The notes under the pieces: model-generated
The model's database searches: none
What the model was told of the DNA's origin: nothing
Seen by the model: the letters and a program-made list of their open reading frames with translations, nothing else
Translations under genes and position numbers: made by a program
Shown: in pieces, positions 1-7,824 of the stretch
Position numbering within the stretch: the first letter of the stretch is position 1
Layout of the letters: the number at the start of each line of letters is the position of its first letter
Assembly (NCBI RefSeq): GCF_013031355.1
Contig: NZ_WPZO01000002.1
Location: forward strand, 1 to 64,000
Origin: Ruegeria arenilitoris
Lineage (GTDB): Bacteria; Pseudomonadota; Alphaproteobacteria; Rhodobacterales; Rhodobacteraceae
Direction of reading: 5' to 3'
DNA length: 64,000 nucleotides

Positions 1-30
1 TAATTCGCTCTAGCGAATGATCGAACGGAA

Positions 31-56
31 AGGGCGTCCCTCGGGGCGCCCTTTTT
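31..56 (+). terminator. Rho-independent terminator of a gene left of the window
   Basis: AGGGCGTCC (31-39) pairs with GGGGCGCCCT (43-52) around a CTCG loop and is followed by five T residues. It probably ends a gene outside the window. A small perfect hairpin, ATTCGC/GCGAAT (3-8/13-18), lies just upstream. Confidence 0.75.
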
Positions 57-598
57 CTATGCGCGCACTTCGTCGGATTAATCCTGTCTTCATCATTCGG
101 TAAAGAAGCGACCCCATGTACGCCTTGAGACAAAGAGCGTCGGTCCCAAACCACGCCATTTGTTCTCATGTTGCAATCATATCCGCTTGAACGCATCAAA
201 AGCTCGCCCCGTGCGGGTCGATACGCCAAGGGGTCAGAAGATGGGGAACACCATGTTTGGACTTCAGTTCGTACAATACGGCACACGCATCCTGCACAGC
301 AAAGACCTGGATGACATGCAGTCGGCAATCCTTGATGAAGAGAGTTTCGAAGGCGGTACGGGCGGATCGCAACCCCAGAATATGGTTAAGTTGACAGCCT
401 GCTATTCGGGGCACCCGAGCAAGCACGCACCCCAGCGCCATTTTTCTTCCAAATAAACCTTCGCTTTTACCGGTCTTCGGTGCCTGGTCCGGAAACGGCA
501 CAGAAATCTTCCGTGCCGGGTGACGGCACGGCTAAACTCATCATGCTCCTTTAATAGCGCGCGGCACGATGCGGCGCGCATAGTCGACGAGGCAAGGC
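57..598. other. Gene-poor stretch, no recognisable gene
   Basis: About 540 bases lie between the terminator and the first clear gene. Short open frames of about 100 codons exist on both strands (for example 160-456 plus and 196-501 minus). None has a recognisable product, a convincing ribosome binding site or conserved motifs. I see no tRNA cloverleaf and no insertion-sequence end. It may hold regulatory DNA or a decayed gene. Confidence 0.4.
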
Positions 599-1264
599 AT
601 GGTGGGTTTGGACCTATTGGTGAATGCGGCAAACGTCTTTTACCTGATTTCGTACTCGGTCCGAGATATTTTCTGGCTACGGGTGCTGACGGTGATCGGG
701 GCGCTGATCCTGTTGCCCTATTATTATCTGCAAAGTACACCGCTTTGGGCGCCGATCGGGTGGAACCTGTTTTTCACAGGCATCAATATCTTTTGGATCA
801 TACGCCTGTTGCTGGAACGCCGCCCGGTGCCATTTACCGATACGGAACGGCATCTGTACGAAACTGCGCTGCGCACTTTCAGCGAACGTGACGCGTATAA
901 CCTGCTTAAGTCGGGCGTCTGGAAAACCGTTCCCGCAGGGACAAGGATGTTGACGCAGGGCGACCCCGTTCCACGCCTGTCGCTGATCGTGGGGGGTGAA
1001 TTCAGCGTTGAAATGAACGGCAATCGTGTCGACACGCTGGGCGAGGGGCGCTTCCTCGGCGGCACGGCATTTCTGAGCAGGGATCAGGATTTTTCGGCGC
1101 CGGTGACCGTGACGGCGCTTGGGCCGTCACGTGTTATAGACTGGGAGATGCCCGCCCTGAACGCCGAACTTCGGAAACAACCAGATCTGGCGATTTCGAT
1201 AGAAGCCAGCCTCGGGCTTGAAATCTCGCGTTTTCTGCAATCGGCGCGCGTGCAGATACCTTAG
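599..1264 (+). CDS. Popeye-like membrane protein with cyclic-nucleotide-binding fold
   Basis: A 221-residue protein. Residues 1-75 hold three hydrophobic helices (around 7-24, 28-48 and 52-70). About 140 residues follow that read as a cupin/CAP_ED-type beta-roll, with GTRMLTQGDPVPRLSLIVGG near 117-136. Three helices plus a CAP-like domain is the layout of Popeye-domain proteins, which bind cAMP in animals. The ligand here is unknown, and I cannot see a clear phosphate-binding cassette. The stop overlaps the stop of convergent rpe by 4 nt. The start is the ATG after a purine-rich GAGGCAAGG. Function is unassigned; it may be a membrane sensor. Confidence 0.75.
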   Translation: MVGLDLLVNAANVFYLISYSVRDIFWLRVLTVIGALILLPYYYLQSTPLWAPIGWNLFFTGINIFWIIRLLLERRPVPFTDTERHLYETALRTFSERDAYNLLKSGVWKTVPAGTRMLTQGDPVPRLSLIVGGEFSVEMNGNRVDTLGEGRFLGGTAFLSRDQDFSAPVTVTALGPSRVIDWEMPALNAELRKQPDLAISIEASLGLEISRFLQSARVQIP

Positions 1265-1947
1265 AGCGCGCTTTCAGCCGCGGCCCGAACCGCGCGGATG
1301 TTTTCGCCGTAGACCTCGGGATTGGACACCGACCCGCCTTTGAAAACGGCGGACCCGGCGACCAGAACGTCGGCACCTGCTGCCGCCACCAGAGGCGCGG
1401 TCTGCGGATCAACGCCGCCGTCGATCTCGATATGCACAGGGCGGTCGCCGATCATCTGGCGCAACTTGCGCACTTTGTTGGTCATGTCGATGAACTTCTG
1501 GCCGCCAAATCCGGGGTTCACGGTCATGACGCAAACCAGATCGGTCAGGTCCAGCAGATGCTCGACCGCCTCAGCCGGGGTGCCGGGGTTCAGGGCGACG
1601 CCTGCTTTCATGCCAGCGGCGCGGATGGCCTGCAGGGTGCGATGGGTGTGCGGTCCGGCCTCGACATGGGCGGTCAGGATATCGGCCCCGGCATCGGCAT
1701 AGGCCTGAATATAGGGATCGACAGGCGTGATCATCAGGTGCACGTCCATCACCGTTTTGACATGCGGGCGGAACGCTTTGACGGCGGGCGGGCCAAACGT
1801 CAGGTTCGGGACGAAATGGCCGTCCATCACGTCGACATGGACCCAATCGGCGCCCTGGGCCTCGATGGCCTGAATCTCTTGTCCGAAATTGGCGAAATCG
1901 GCAGACAGGATCGACGGGGCGATCTTGATGGTGCGGTCAAAGCTCAT
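1261..1947 (-). CDS. rpe: Ribulose-phosphate 3-epimerase
   Basis: A 228-residue cytosolic TIM-barrel enzyme that interconverts D-ribulose 5-phosphate and D-xylulose 5-phosphate in the pentose phosphate and Calvin pathways. Family motifs are intact: SILSADFANFG near the N-terminus, the metal-site strand HVDVMDGHFVPNLTFGPP around residues 38-55, and the phosphate loop TVNPGFGGQKFI near 142-153. Length is normal. It stands alone, convergent with the Popeye-like gene and divergent from phnC, so its start faces the phn regulatory region. It may be useful when ribose phosphates from C-P lyase enter central metabolism, but no co-regulation is visible. Confidence 0.96.
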   Translation of the reverse strand: MSFDRTIKIAPSILSADFANFGQEIQAIEAQGADWVHVDVMDGHFVPNLTFGPPAVKAFRPHVKTVMDVHLMITPVDPYIQAYADAGADILTAHVEAGPHTHRTLQAIRAAGMKAGVALNPGTPAEAVEHLLDLTDLVCVMTVNPGFGGQKFIDMTNKVRKLRQMIGDRPVHIEIDGGVDPQTAPLVAAAGADVLVAGSAVFKGGSVSNPEVYGENIRAVRAAAESAL

Positions 1948-2038
1948 GGCGGCCTCATGTCAGCTGAAGAGTCGCGGTCGCATATACCTGTGCCGCGCTG
2001 TAAAGGGTAGCCCCCGCAACTCGCACGTCGTTACAAAA

Positions 2039-2069
2039 CTTTCACCACACTGACACACAGCCGTTGAAT
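2039..2069 (+). promoter_or_regulatory. Candidate Pho box and -10 upstream of phnC
   Basis: CTTTCAC (2039-2045) and CTGACAC (2050-2056) form two seven-base direct repeats with exactly 11-bp periodicity. That is the layout of a PhoB binding site (consensus CTGTCAT-N4-CTGTCAT). TTGAAT (2064-2069) starts 7 nt after the box and is a plausible -10 element. phnC starts at 2111. It implies activation by PhoB under phosphate limitation. Confidence 0.6.
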
Positions 2070-2110
2070 GGCCTCTGTAGCTGACCGCCAACACGAAAGG
2101 GGGGTGGCAC

Positions 2111-2932
2111 GTGCTGCGTATCGAGAAACTGACCAAACGCTTCGGCAACAATGTGGCCGTGGACGCGGCAACGCTGGATGTGGACAAGCCGTGCATGATC
2201 GGCATCATCGGTCGATCGGGTGCAGGCAAGTCCACCCTGCTGCGGATGATCAACCGCCTGACGGACTCCAGCGACGGTCAGATCCTGTTTGAAGGCCGTG
2301 ATGTGACTCAGTTGAAGGGTCGCGAAAAGCGTGCCTGGCAGGCCGAATGCGCGATGATTTTTCAGCAGTTCAATCTGGTGCCGCGCATGGATGTGGTCTC
2401 GAACGTGCTGCACGGCACGCTGAACCGCCACTCGACACTGGCGACCATGTTCAACCTGTTTCCGATGGACGAGATTCACCGCGCCATCGACATTCTGGAC
2501 CGTCTGGGCATCGCCGAGCACGCGCCCAAGCGGGCCGAGGCGCTGTCGGGCGGTCAGCAGCAGCGCGTTGCCATTGCGCGCGCCCTGATGCAGGACCCCA
2601 AAATCATTCTGGCGGACGAACCCATTGCCTCGCTGGACCCGATGAACGCTCAGGTGGTTATGCAGGCGCTGCGCCGCATCCATGAAGAGGACGGCCGTAC
2701 CATCATCGCCAACCTGCACACGCTGGACACTGCGCGTCGCTATTGTGACCGCGTGGTCGGTATGCGCGACGGGCGCATCGTTTTCGACGGGCTGCCCGAA
2801 CAGCTTACCACCGGCGTGGCCCGCGAGATTTATGGCGCCGATGCCAGCTTCTCGGAAGAGGCAACCTCGACCGAGATCGAGACGCTGGACGCCACCCAGA
2901 AGGCCCTGATGGAAGCTGAAGCGACCATCTGA
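2111..2932 (+). CDS. phnC: Phosphonate ABC transporter ATP-binding protein PhnC
   Basis: A 273-residue ATPase of the phosphonate importer, working at the cytoplasmic face with PhnD and PhnE. The cassette is complete: Walker [10 protein letters not shown] at 34-42, signature LSGGQ at 145-149, Walker B IILADEP at 165-171 and the H-loop His at 203. It begins with GTG and is the first gene of a phnC-phnD-phnE-phnE-acetyltransferase run. A Pho-box-like repeat lies about 55 nt upstream. The roughly 40-residue acidic C-terminal tail after the core is slightly long for the family. Confidence 0.95.
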   Translation: MLRIEKLTKRFGNNVAVDAATLDVDKPCMIGIIGRSGAGKSTLLRMINRLTDSSDGQILFEGRDVTQLKGREKRAWQAECAMIFQQFNLVPRMDVVSNVLHGTLNRHSTLATMFNLFPMDEIHRAIDILDRLGIAEHAPKRAEALSGGQQQRVAIARALMQDPKIILADEPIASLDPMNAQVVMQALRRIHEEDGRTIIANLHTLDTARRYCDRVVGMRDGRIVFDGLPEQLTTGVAREIYGADASFSEEATSTEIETLDATQKALMEAEATI

Positions 2933-2998
2933 GCCAACCACCCCCTTTCATCGCCCGGTCCGGTGAAAGGCCGGGGTAATCAAACTGGAGAGAGACAG

Positions 2999-3901
2999 AT
3001 GAAAAAACTGATTGCTGCACTGGCGGCGACCACTGCACTGGCCGCACCTGCCATGGCCGAAGAAATCAGCGAATTCCGCATCGGCATTCTGGGCGGTGAG
3101 AACGCTCAGGATCGTCTGAACAACAACGAATGTCTGCGCGTTTACACTGAAGAAGCGCTGGGTGTTCCTGCGAAACTGTTCGCGCCTGCCGACTATAACG
3201 GCGTGATCCAAGGCCTGCTGGGCGGCACCATCGACGTGGCCTGGCTGGGTGCGTCGGGTTACGCAAAAACCTACCTGTCTGACCCCGAAGCCGTTGAGCC
3301 GGTACTGGTCAAGGTCAACACCGATGGCGGCTATGGCTACTACTCGGTTGGCTTTGCCCGCAAAGATAGCGGCATCACCTCGCTGGAAGACATGAAGGGC
3401 AAGACCTTTGGTTTTGGTGATCCGAACTCGACTTCGGGCTATCTGATCCCGTCGATCGAAATCCCCGCAGCCACCGGCGCGACCATGGACTCGGGCGACT
3501 ACTTCGGCGAAGTGAAATTCACCGGCGGTCACGAACAGACCATCGTTTCGGTCAACAATGGCGACGTTGATGGCGGCGTGACCTGGGCCGATGGTCTGGG
3601 CGAATGGGAAGATGGTTACCAGTCGGGCGCCCTGCGCCGCGCCGTGGATGCCGGTCTGGTCGACATGAACGACATGGTCGAGATCTGGAAATCCAAGCCG
3701 ATCCCGGAAGGTCCGGTTGTGGTCCGCAAGGCTCTGCCGGAAGACGTCAAAGCCAAGGTGACCGAGCTGTGGGACACACTGAGCGAGAAAGACCAGGATT
3801 GCTTCTACGGCGTAGCTGCAGGCGAGGCCAAGAGCTTCGACCCGATCACGCATGACGCCTACGAAGTCATCATCGAAGCACGCAAGCTGAAGTCCAACTA
3901 A
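2999..3901 (+). CDS. phnD: Phosphonate-binding periplasmic protein PhnD
   Basis: A 300-residue solute-binding protein that captures phosphonates in the periplasm and delivers them to the PhnC/PhnE transporter. The start is the ATG at 2999, just after GGAGAGAGAC. It gives a classic signal peptide (MKKLIAALAA followed by TTALAAPAMA, cleavage after A20). An upstream in-frame ATG at 2963 would put 12 polar residues before the signal and is unlikely. The mature part carries the type-II binding-protein fold, with LGGTIDVAWLG and the FGDPNSTSGYLIPS ligand segment. A strong hairpin with a T-tail follows the stop codon. Confidence 0.95.
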   Translation: MKKLIAALAATTALAAPAMAEEISEFRIGILGGENAQDRLNNNECLRVYTEEALGVPAKLFAPADYNGVIQGLLGGTIDVAWLGASGYAKTYLSDPEAVEPVLVKVNTDGGYGYYSVGFARKDSGITSLEDMKGKTFGFGDPNSTSGYLIPSIEIPAATGATMDSGDYFGEVKFTGGHEQTIVSVNNGDVDGGVTWADGLGEWEDGYQSGALRRAVDAGLVDMNDMVEIWKSKPIPEGPVVVRKALPEDVKAKVTELWDTLSEKDQDCFYGVAAGEAKSFDPITHDAYEVIIEARKLKSN

Positions 3902-3919
3902 GCCTGCAAACCCAATGAT

Positions 3920-3951
3920 CGGGGTCCGGTGTCGAAACCGGGCCCCGTTTT
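3920..3951 (+). terminator. Intra-operon stem-loop between phnD and phnE
   Basis: CGGGGTCCGGT (3920-3930) pairs with ACCGGGCCCCG (3937-3947), an 11-bp stem with one G-T pair and a six-base loop, followed by TTTT. It looks like an intrinsic terminator but sits inside the phnCDE run. Partial termination or 3'-end protection would give more phnD mRNA than permease mRNA. Confidence 0.7.
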
Positions 3952-3968
3952 CCACTCAGGAGCATTCC

Positions 3969-4850
3969 ATGACAGACCTGACTGCTGGGCCCCCCAGCGT
4001 TGACCAGATTCGGGCCGACTATGCCGAGATGACCCGGCGCAAGCGGGTCTATGGTGGTATCCTCCTGATCGTGTTCGTGGCCTTGATGGCTGCGGGTTTC
4101 CGCACGGCTGACGACCGCAACGCGGGCAGTTTCATCGACGGCTGGCACCGCATTCTGGACTATCCGGCCGAGGTTCTGTCAGAGGCATGGGAAAAGATCG
4201 GGGCCATGCCGGAAAATCTGGTCAAGTTTTTCCCGGCGTTGGTCGAAACCCTGAACATCGCGGCCGCTTCGACCCTGATCGGCACCATTGTGGGCACGTT
4301 TCTGGCGCTGATGTCGACCCGCGGCATGGCGCTTTGGCCCGCGCTGATCCCGCTGTTCCGGCGCATCTCGGACATATTTCGTGCAATCCCCGAGATCGTC
4401 ATAGCGCTGGTTCTGATCTTTATTCTGGGTGGCGGCCCGGTGCCCGCGATGATCGCCATCGCCATTCACACGGCGGGCGCGCTGGGCAAGCTGTTTTCCG
4501 AAGTGAACGAAAACGCCTCGCTCAAACCGGTCGAGGGGCTGCAATCGGTTGGCGCCAACTGGTCGCAACGCATGTATCTGGGTGTGATCCCGCAGGTTGG
4601 GCCCAACTATGTCAGCTATGCCTTGCTGCGGTTCGAGATCAACATCCGTGCTTCGGCCATCCTTGGTTTCGTCGGCGCAGGTGGTCTGGGCTATGAGCTG
4701 CGCAACGCGATGTCCTGGGGGCAGGGGCGCTATGACGAGGCGGCCGCCATCTTCATCCTTCTGTTCGTCACAATCGTCGTCGTGGATCAGATCTCGGGCT
4801 ATCTGCGCGACCGTCTGGCCCACGGGTCGGAAAAAGGAGCCTCGGCATGA
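3969..4850 (+). CDS. phnE: Phosphonate ABC transporter permease PhnE (first copy)
   Basis: A 293-residue inner-membrane permease. The start is the ATG at 3969, preceded by CTCAGGAG; a longer frame from 3915 would run through the terminator stem. The first membrane helix is at about 28-46, and a transport core of about five helices follows from about 85. The EAA loop that contacts the ATPase is visible near NASLKPVEGLQSVGANWSQR. The 3' end overlaps the next gene by 4 nt (ATGA), so the two permeases are translationally coupled and probably form a heterodimer. Confidence 0.93.
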   Translation: MTDLTAGPPSVDQIRADYAEMTRRKRVYGGILLIVFVALMAAGFRTADDRNAGSFIDGWHRILDYPAEVLSEAWEKIGAMPENLVKFFPALVETLNIAAASTLIGTIVGTFLALMSTRGMALWPALIPLFRRISDIFRAIPEIVIALVLIFILGGGPVPAMIAIAIHTAGALGKLFSEVNENASLKPVEGLQSVGANWSQRMYLGVIPQVGPNYVSYALLRFEINIRASAILGFVGAGGLGYELRNAMSWGQGRYDEAAAIFILLFVTIVVVDQISGYLRDRLAHGSEKGASA

Positions 4851-6214
4851 GCACCTTCGCAACCAACCTAACCGTTGATGAGCTCAAGGCCGAGGCGGAT
4901 CGACTGTTCAATCGCAAACGGCTGGTGAATTTCGGCTTGCCTACGCTGGTTCTGGCCTATCTGGTCTACGTGTTCTTTGCTTTCGATGTGCCGGGTCTGG
5001 CAGCGCGGGCGAATTGGGACAACGGCAAGACACTGGTGTCGGACAGCTACAGCTATAAAACGCATATCGAGCGGGACAACCGCTCGGGCGAGGTGACTGC
5101 CGCCATCGAGGGTGAGCGCAAGGGCGCATATCCCGCGGGTCAGGCCCCGGACTGGGTGACGTTGGGCGAGACCACGGTGATTGATCTGGAAGACGGTCAT
5201 GTCGTGCGTTTTGGTCCCGAGACGGTCGAATATGACATCCCCGGCTATGGCACCGTTCGGGCAACACCAACCCGTGCGGCCGGGGTGCAGGCGGAGTTGC
5301 CCATAGGTGACGTGCCAGACTGGATCAGCGAGTCAAAAAACCGATTGACCGTAACCACAGATGCGGGGCGTCTGACCGTAACCCGCAACCGGTCCGAGGT
5401 GTTCCGCTATTTCACTGGGTGGGAGCTGTTCTGGTTCACCCTCGACAGCCCGTACTACGGCAAGTCTTTCCCGGAACTGGCCGGGCTGGCCATGAACGGT
5501 GAGGCCGGTGCGATCCTGAACGATTTCTGGACCAACAAGATGTGGCGGCATCAGGATGTGGCCTGGGCGATCTTTGAGACCATCCTGATGGCGTTTCTGG
5601 GCACGTTGGGTGCGGCCATGGTCGCCCTGCCGCTGGCCTTTCTGGCGACACGCAACTTCAACCCGATGAAATCCGTGCGCTTTGCGACTCGGCGGGTATT
5701 CGACTTTGTCCGTGGTGTGGACGCCCTGATCTGGACCGTGGTTCTGGCCCGTGCCTTTGGCCCCGGCCCGCTGACCGGTGCGCTGGCCATTCTGGTGACC
5801 GATACTGGCACCTTCGGTAAAATCTTCTCGGAGGCGCTGGAAAATGTGGACAACAAGCAGATCGAAGGCGTGCAATCCACCGGAGCCAACGCACCGCAGC
5901 GCTATCGGTTTGGCGTGATCCCGCAGGTGACGCCGGTGTTGCTGAGTCAGTTGCTGTACTTCCTTGAATCCAACACCCGCAGCGCCACGGTGATCGGCGC
6001 GATTACGGGCGGCGGGATCGGTCTGCTGCTGACGCAGGCGATAATCACCCAGAAGGATTGGGAAGAAGTGGCCTATTACATCGTCCTGATCATTCTGATG
6101 GTGATGCTGATGGACTGGTTCTCGGGTTGGCTTCGTCGGCGTCTGATCCAAGGCGAAACGGATAATAAGCGTAAAAAGCGCGCGTCGAAAGAAAAACGGC
6201 AGCCGGTGGGCTGA
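4847..6214 (+). CDS. phnE: Phosphonate ABC transporter permease PhnE (second copy, enlarged)
   Basis: A 455-residue permease, about 160 residues longer than ordinary PhnE. One helix (about 28-48) is followed by about 170 polar, beta-like residues that should be periplasmic. The five-helix transport core then begins near 240. The EAA loop is seen at EALENVDNKQIEGVQSTGAN. The C-terminus is strongly basic. It overlaps the first phnE by 4 nt. Paired phnE genes with one long member are known in alphaproteobacterial phn operons; the role of the insertion is unknown and might be contact with PhnD. Confidence 0.92.
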   Translation: MSTFATNLTVDELKAEADRLFNRKRLVNFGLPTLVLAYLVYVFFAFDVPGLAARANWDNGKTLVSDSYSYKTHIERDNRSGEVTAAIEGERKGAYPAGQAPDWVTLGETTVIDLEDGHVVRFGPETVEYDIPGYGTVRATPTRAAGVQAELPIGDVPDWISESKNRLTVTTDAGRLTVTRNRSEVFRYFTGWELFWFTLDSPYYGKSFPELAGLAMNGEAGAILNDFWTNKMWRHQDVAWAIFETILMAFLGTLGAAMVALPLAFLATRNFNPMKSVRFATRRVFDFVRGVDALIWTVVLARAFGPGPLTGALAILVTDTGTFGKIFSEALENVDNKQIEGVQSTGANAPQRYRFGVIPQVTPVLLSQLLYFLESNTRSATVIGAITGGGIGLLLTQAIITQKDWEEVAYYIVLIILMVMLMDWFSGWLRRRLIQGETDNKRKKRASKEKRQPVG

Positions 6215-6224
6215 TCAAGGATCA

Positions 6225-6845
6225 ATGACTATGGCACGCCTGCGCCCCGACCAGCCTTTTATTCATCCCGATTGCCAGATCACGAACAGCACCTTTGGTG
6301 CATATGTCGAGATCGGTGCAGGCAGTCGTGTAGCGAACTCGGCCTGGGGGGATTACTCCTATTGCGACCGGACCTGCGATATCGCCAATGCCAAGATCGG
6401 AAAGTTCGCCAATATCGCCAGTTTTACGCGGATCGGAGCAACAGATCACCCGATGGAAAAGGCGTCTCAGCACCATTTCCTGTACCGGTCGGCTGCTTAC
6501 TGGGACGATGTCGAAGACGATCAGGATTGGTTCGCCTATCGCGCCAGCCGCAAAGCCGTGATCGGCCACGACACGTGGATCGGCCATGCGGCGATCATCA
6601 AGCCCGAAGTTACGATTGGTCATGGTGCGGTGGTGGCTTCGGGTGCCGTAGTGACCAAGGATATTGATCCGTACACTATTGTCGGTGGTGTAACTGCCCA
6701 ACCGATCCGCCTTCGCTTCTCGAAAGACGTTGTCGAACGAATGCTGGCTTTGTCTTGGTGGGACTGGGACAACCCGCGCCTGAGAACCGCATTGCCGGAC
6801 TTCCGGTCCCTTGGGGCAGAAGCTTTTCTTGAAAAATACGAATAA
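6225..6845 (+). CDS. Phn-operon hexapeptide-repeat acetyltransferase
   Basis: A 206-residue left-handed beta-helix acyltransferase. Imperfect hexapeptide repeats run from about residue 20 to 155 (for example IGHDTWIGHAAIIKPEVTIG and VVASGAVVTKDI). Members of this family are recurrent in alphaproteobacterial C-P lyase operons and are annotated as phosphonate-metabolism transferases. The likely donor is acetyl-CoA; by analogy with PhnO the acceptor may be an aminoalkylphosphonate, but this is inference. It starts 10 nt after phnE, behind AAGGATCA, and ends the phnCDE operon before a strong palindrome. A second ATG lies at 6231. Confidence 0.85.
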   Translation: MTMARLRPDQPFIHPDCQITNSTFGAYVEIGAGSRVANSAWGDYSYCDRTCDIANAKIGKFANIASFTRIGATDHPMEKASQHHFLYRSAAYWDDVEDDQDWFAYRASRKAVIGHDTWIGHAAIIKPEVTIGHGAVVASGAVVTKDIDPYTIVGGVTAQPIRLRFSKDVVERMLALSWWDWDNPRLRTALPDFRSLGAEAFLEKYE

Positions 6846-6919
6846 GCCTGTCGTGCAAGAGCGCGGAAATGCTCTCGCACCCGCAGGAGCATCGGCAGCG
6901 CCGATCCCCCTTGGCGGCT

Positions 6920-6984
6920 TTGGGCATAGCGCCGCGCAAAGCGCGGCGCTATGCCCAACGGGATGAGGTCTCCGCAAGGAGGCC
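6920..6984. terminator. Very strong palindrome and second stem between convergent phn genes
   Basis: Bases 6920-6937 are perfectly complementary to 6941-6958 (18-bp stem, AAA loop, mostly GC). A second stem follows: GGTCTCC (6967-6973) with GGAGGCC (6978-6984) around GCAA. It lies between the acetyltransferase gene and the 3' end of phnF, so it can act as a bidirectional terminator. No T-run follows. It could also be a dispersed palindromic repeat. Confidence 0.65.
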
Positions 6985-7010
6985 GAAGACGGGCGGGAGG
7001 TCTCTGTTGC

Positions 7011-7721
7011 CTAGTCGTCGTGCATTGTCAGCGTCACCCGTTCCCCGGCAAATACGGTGCGTCCGTATTCAACCGGCACGCCTGACAAGTCGGCGTTCAC
7101 CCCGATTGAAAACAGCACCGGCGCACCTTCCGGCAATTGCAGGTGCAGAGCCTGTGTTGCTGTCGCAGCCCGCGCCGTCAGGCGGGTGGAAACGCGCGTA
7201 TAATCCGCAACGCCACAGCGTTGCAGGGCCTTGGTCACGGATTGCGTCTCTTGCAGAGCGGTCAGGATGTCGGGCAGGCGGTCTGCAGGAAAGGTGCTCT
7301 GGAACAGGGCTATCGGCTGACCATCGGCCAGTGAAAGTCCGTCATACACATGCACCTTGTCGCCTGGGGTCAGTTGCAACGCTTCGGCCTCGGTCTCATC
7401 AGCGGTGCGCGTGGTCAGCGAGAGGATCGTCTTGCCGGGAATCTTGCCGCTGGCCGAAATGCTCTTGTGGTATCTGACCCGTTTACCAATTGGGTAATCG
7501 GTCGGGCGCGCCGCCACAAATACACCTGCGCCGCGCCTTGGATGCACCAGCCCTTGTCCTGCCATATCCGCCAGTGCGCGCCGCACCGTGTGCCGGTTTA
7601 CCCCGTGTTGTGCGGCCAGTTGCGCCTCGGTGGGCAGGCGGTCTCCGGTATTGTACCGCCCCTCGGCGATGTCCGAGGTCAGGCTTAGTGCGATGCTCTT
7701 CCAGACCGGCGTTTTGCTCAT
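7011..7721 (-). CDS. phnF: GntR/HutC-family regulator of phosphonate genes, PhnF
   Basis: A 236-residue regulator. An N-terminal winged helix-turn-helix (about 10-70, with NRHTVRRALADMAGQGLVHP) is followed by a UTRA ligand-binding domain (about 90-230). PhnF proteins repress phn genes until a phosphonate-related ligand is present. It is divergent from phnG, with a 103-nt gap that contains repeated TTGT(C/A)TAG sites suitable for its binding. Its ATG overlaps a Pho-box-like repeat on the other strand, which suggests coupled control by PhoB and PhnF. Confidence 0.9.
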   Translation of the reverse strand: MSKTPVWKSIALSLTSDIAEGRYNTGDRLPTEAQLAAQHGVNRHTVRRALADMAGQGLVHPRRGAGVFVAARPTDYPIGKRVRYHKSISASGKIPGKTILSLTTRTADETEAEALQLTPGDKVHVYDGLSLADGQPIALFQSTFPADRLPDILTALQETQSVTKALQRCGVADYTRVSTRLTARAATATQALHLQLPEGAPVLFSIGVNADLSGVPVEYGRTVFAGERVTLTMHDD

Positions 7722-7737
7722 GTCACCAAACTTTCAC
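7720..7737 (+). promoter_or_regulatory. Candidate Pho box in the phnF-phnG gap
   Basis: ATGTCAC (7720-7726) and CTTTCAC (7731-7737) are direct repeats at 11-bp periodicity, each close to the PhoB half-site CTGTCAT. The box is oriented towards phnG. It overlaps the phnF start codon. It lies 34 nt upstream of the -10 proposed below, further than usual, so it may act on another start site or be fortuitous. Confidence 0.45.
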
Positions 7738-7748
7738 AGTTCCACGGA

Positions 7749-7777
7749 TTGCGGGACTCACTTTAGGGGTGTAATAT
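7749..7777 (+). promoter_or_regulatory. Candidate sigma-70 promoter for phnGHIJKLN
   Basis: TTGCGG (7749-7754) and TAATAT (7772-7777) are separated by exactly 17 bp. The TAATAT box is an excellent -10. The expected start, near 7784, falls inside the putative PhnF sites, which fits repression by PhnF. Confidence 0.5.
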
Positions 7778-7807
7778 TTGTCTAGTTGTATAGTTCACGT
7801 AGACAAC
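7778..7807. promoter_or_regulatory. Putative PhnF operator array
   Basis: TTGTCTAG (7778-7785) is repeated as TTGTATAG (7786-7793). An inverted copy, TAGACAA, follows at 7800-7806. GTTGTATAG (7785-7793) and GTAGACAAC (7799-7807) form a 7-of-9 inverted repeat. HutC-type regulators recognise short inverted GT/AC-rich sites of this kind. The array sits at the predicted transcription start before phnG. Confidence 0.5.
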
Positions 7808-7824
7808 CCGGCCAAGAGGTTTCG

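Noticed and set aside
2963..2998. Longer start for PhnD
   Set aside because: It would put 12 polar residues before a perfect signal peptide and bypass the GGAGAG ribosome binding site.
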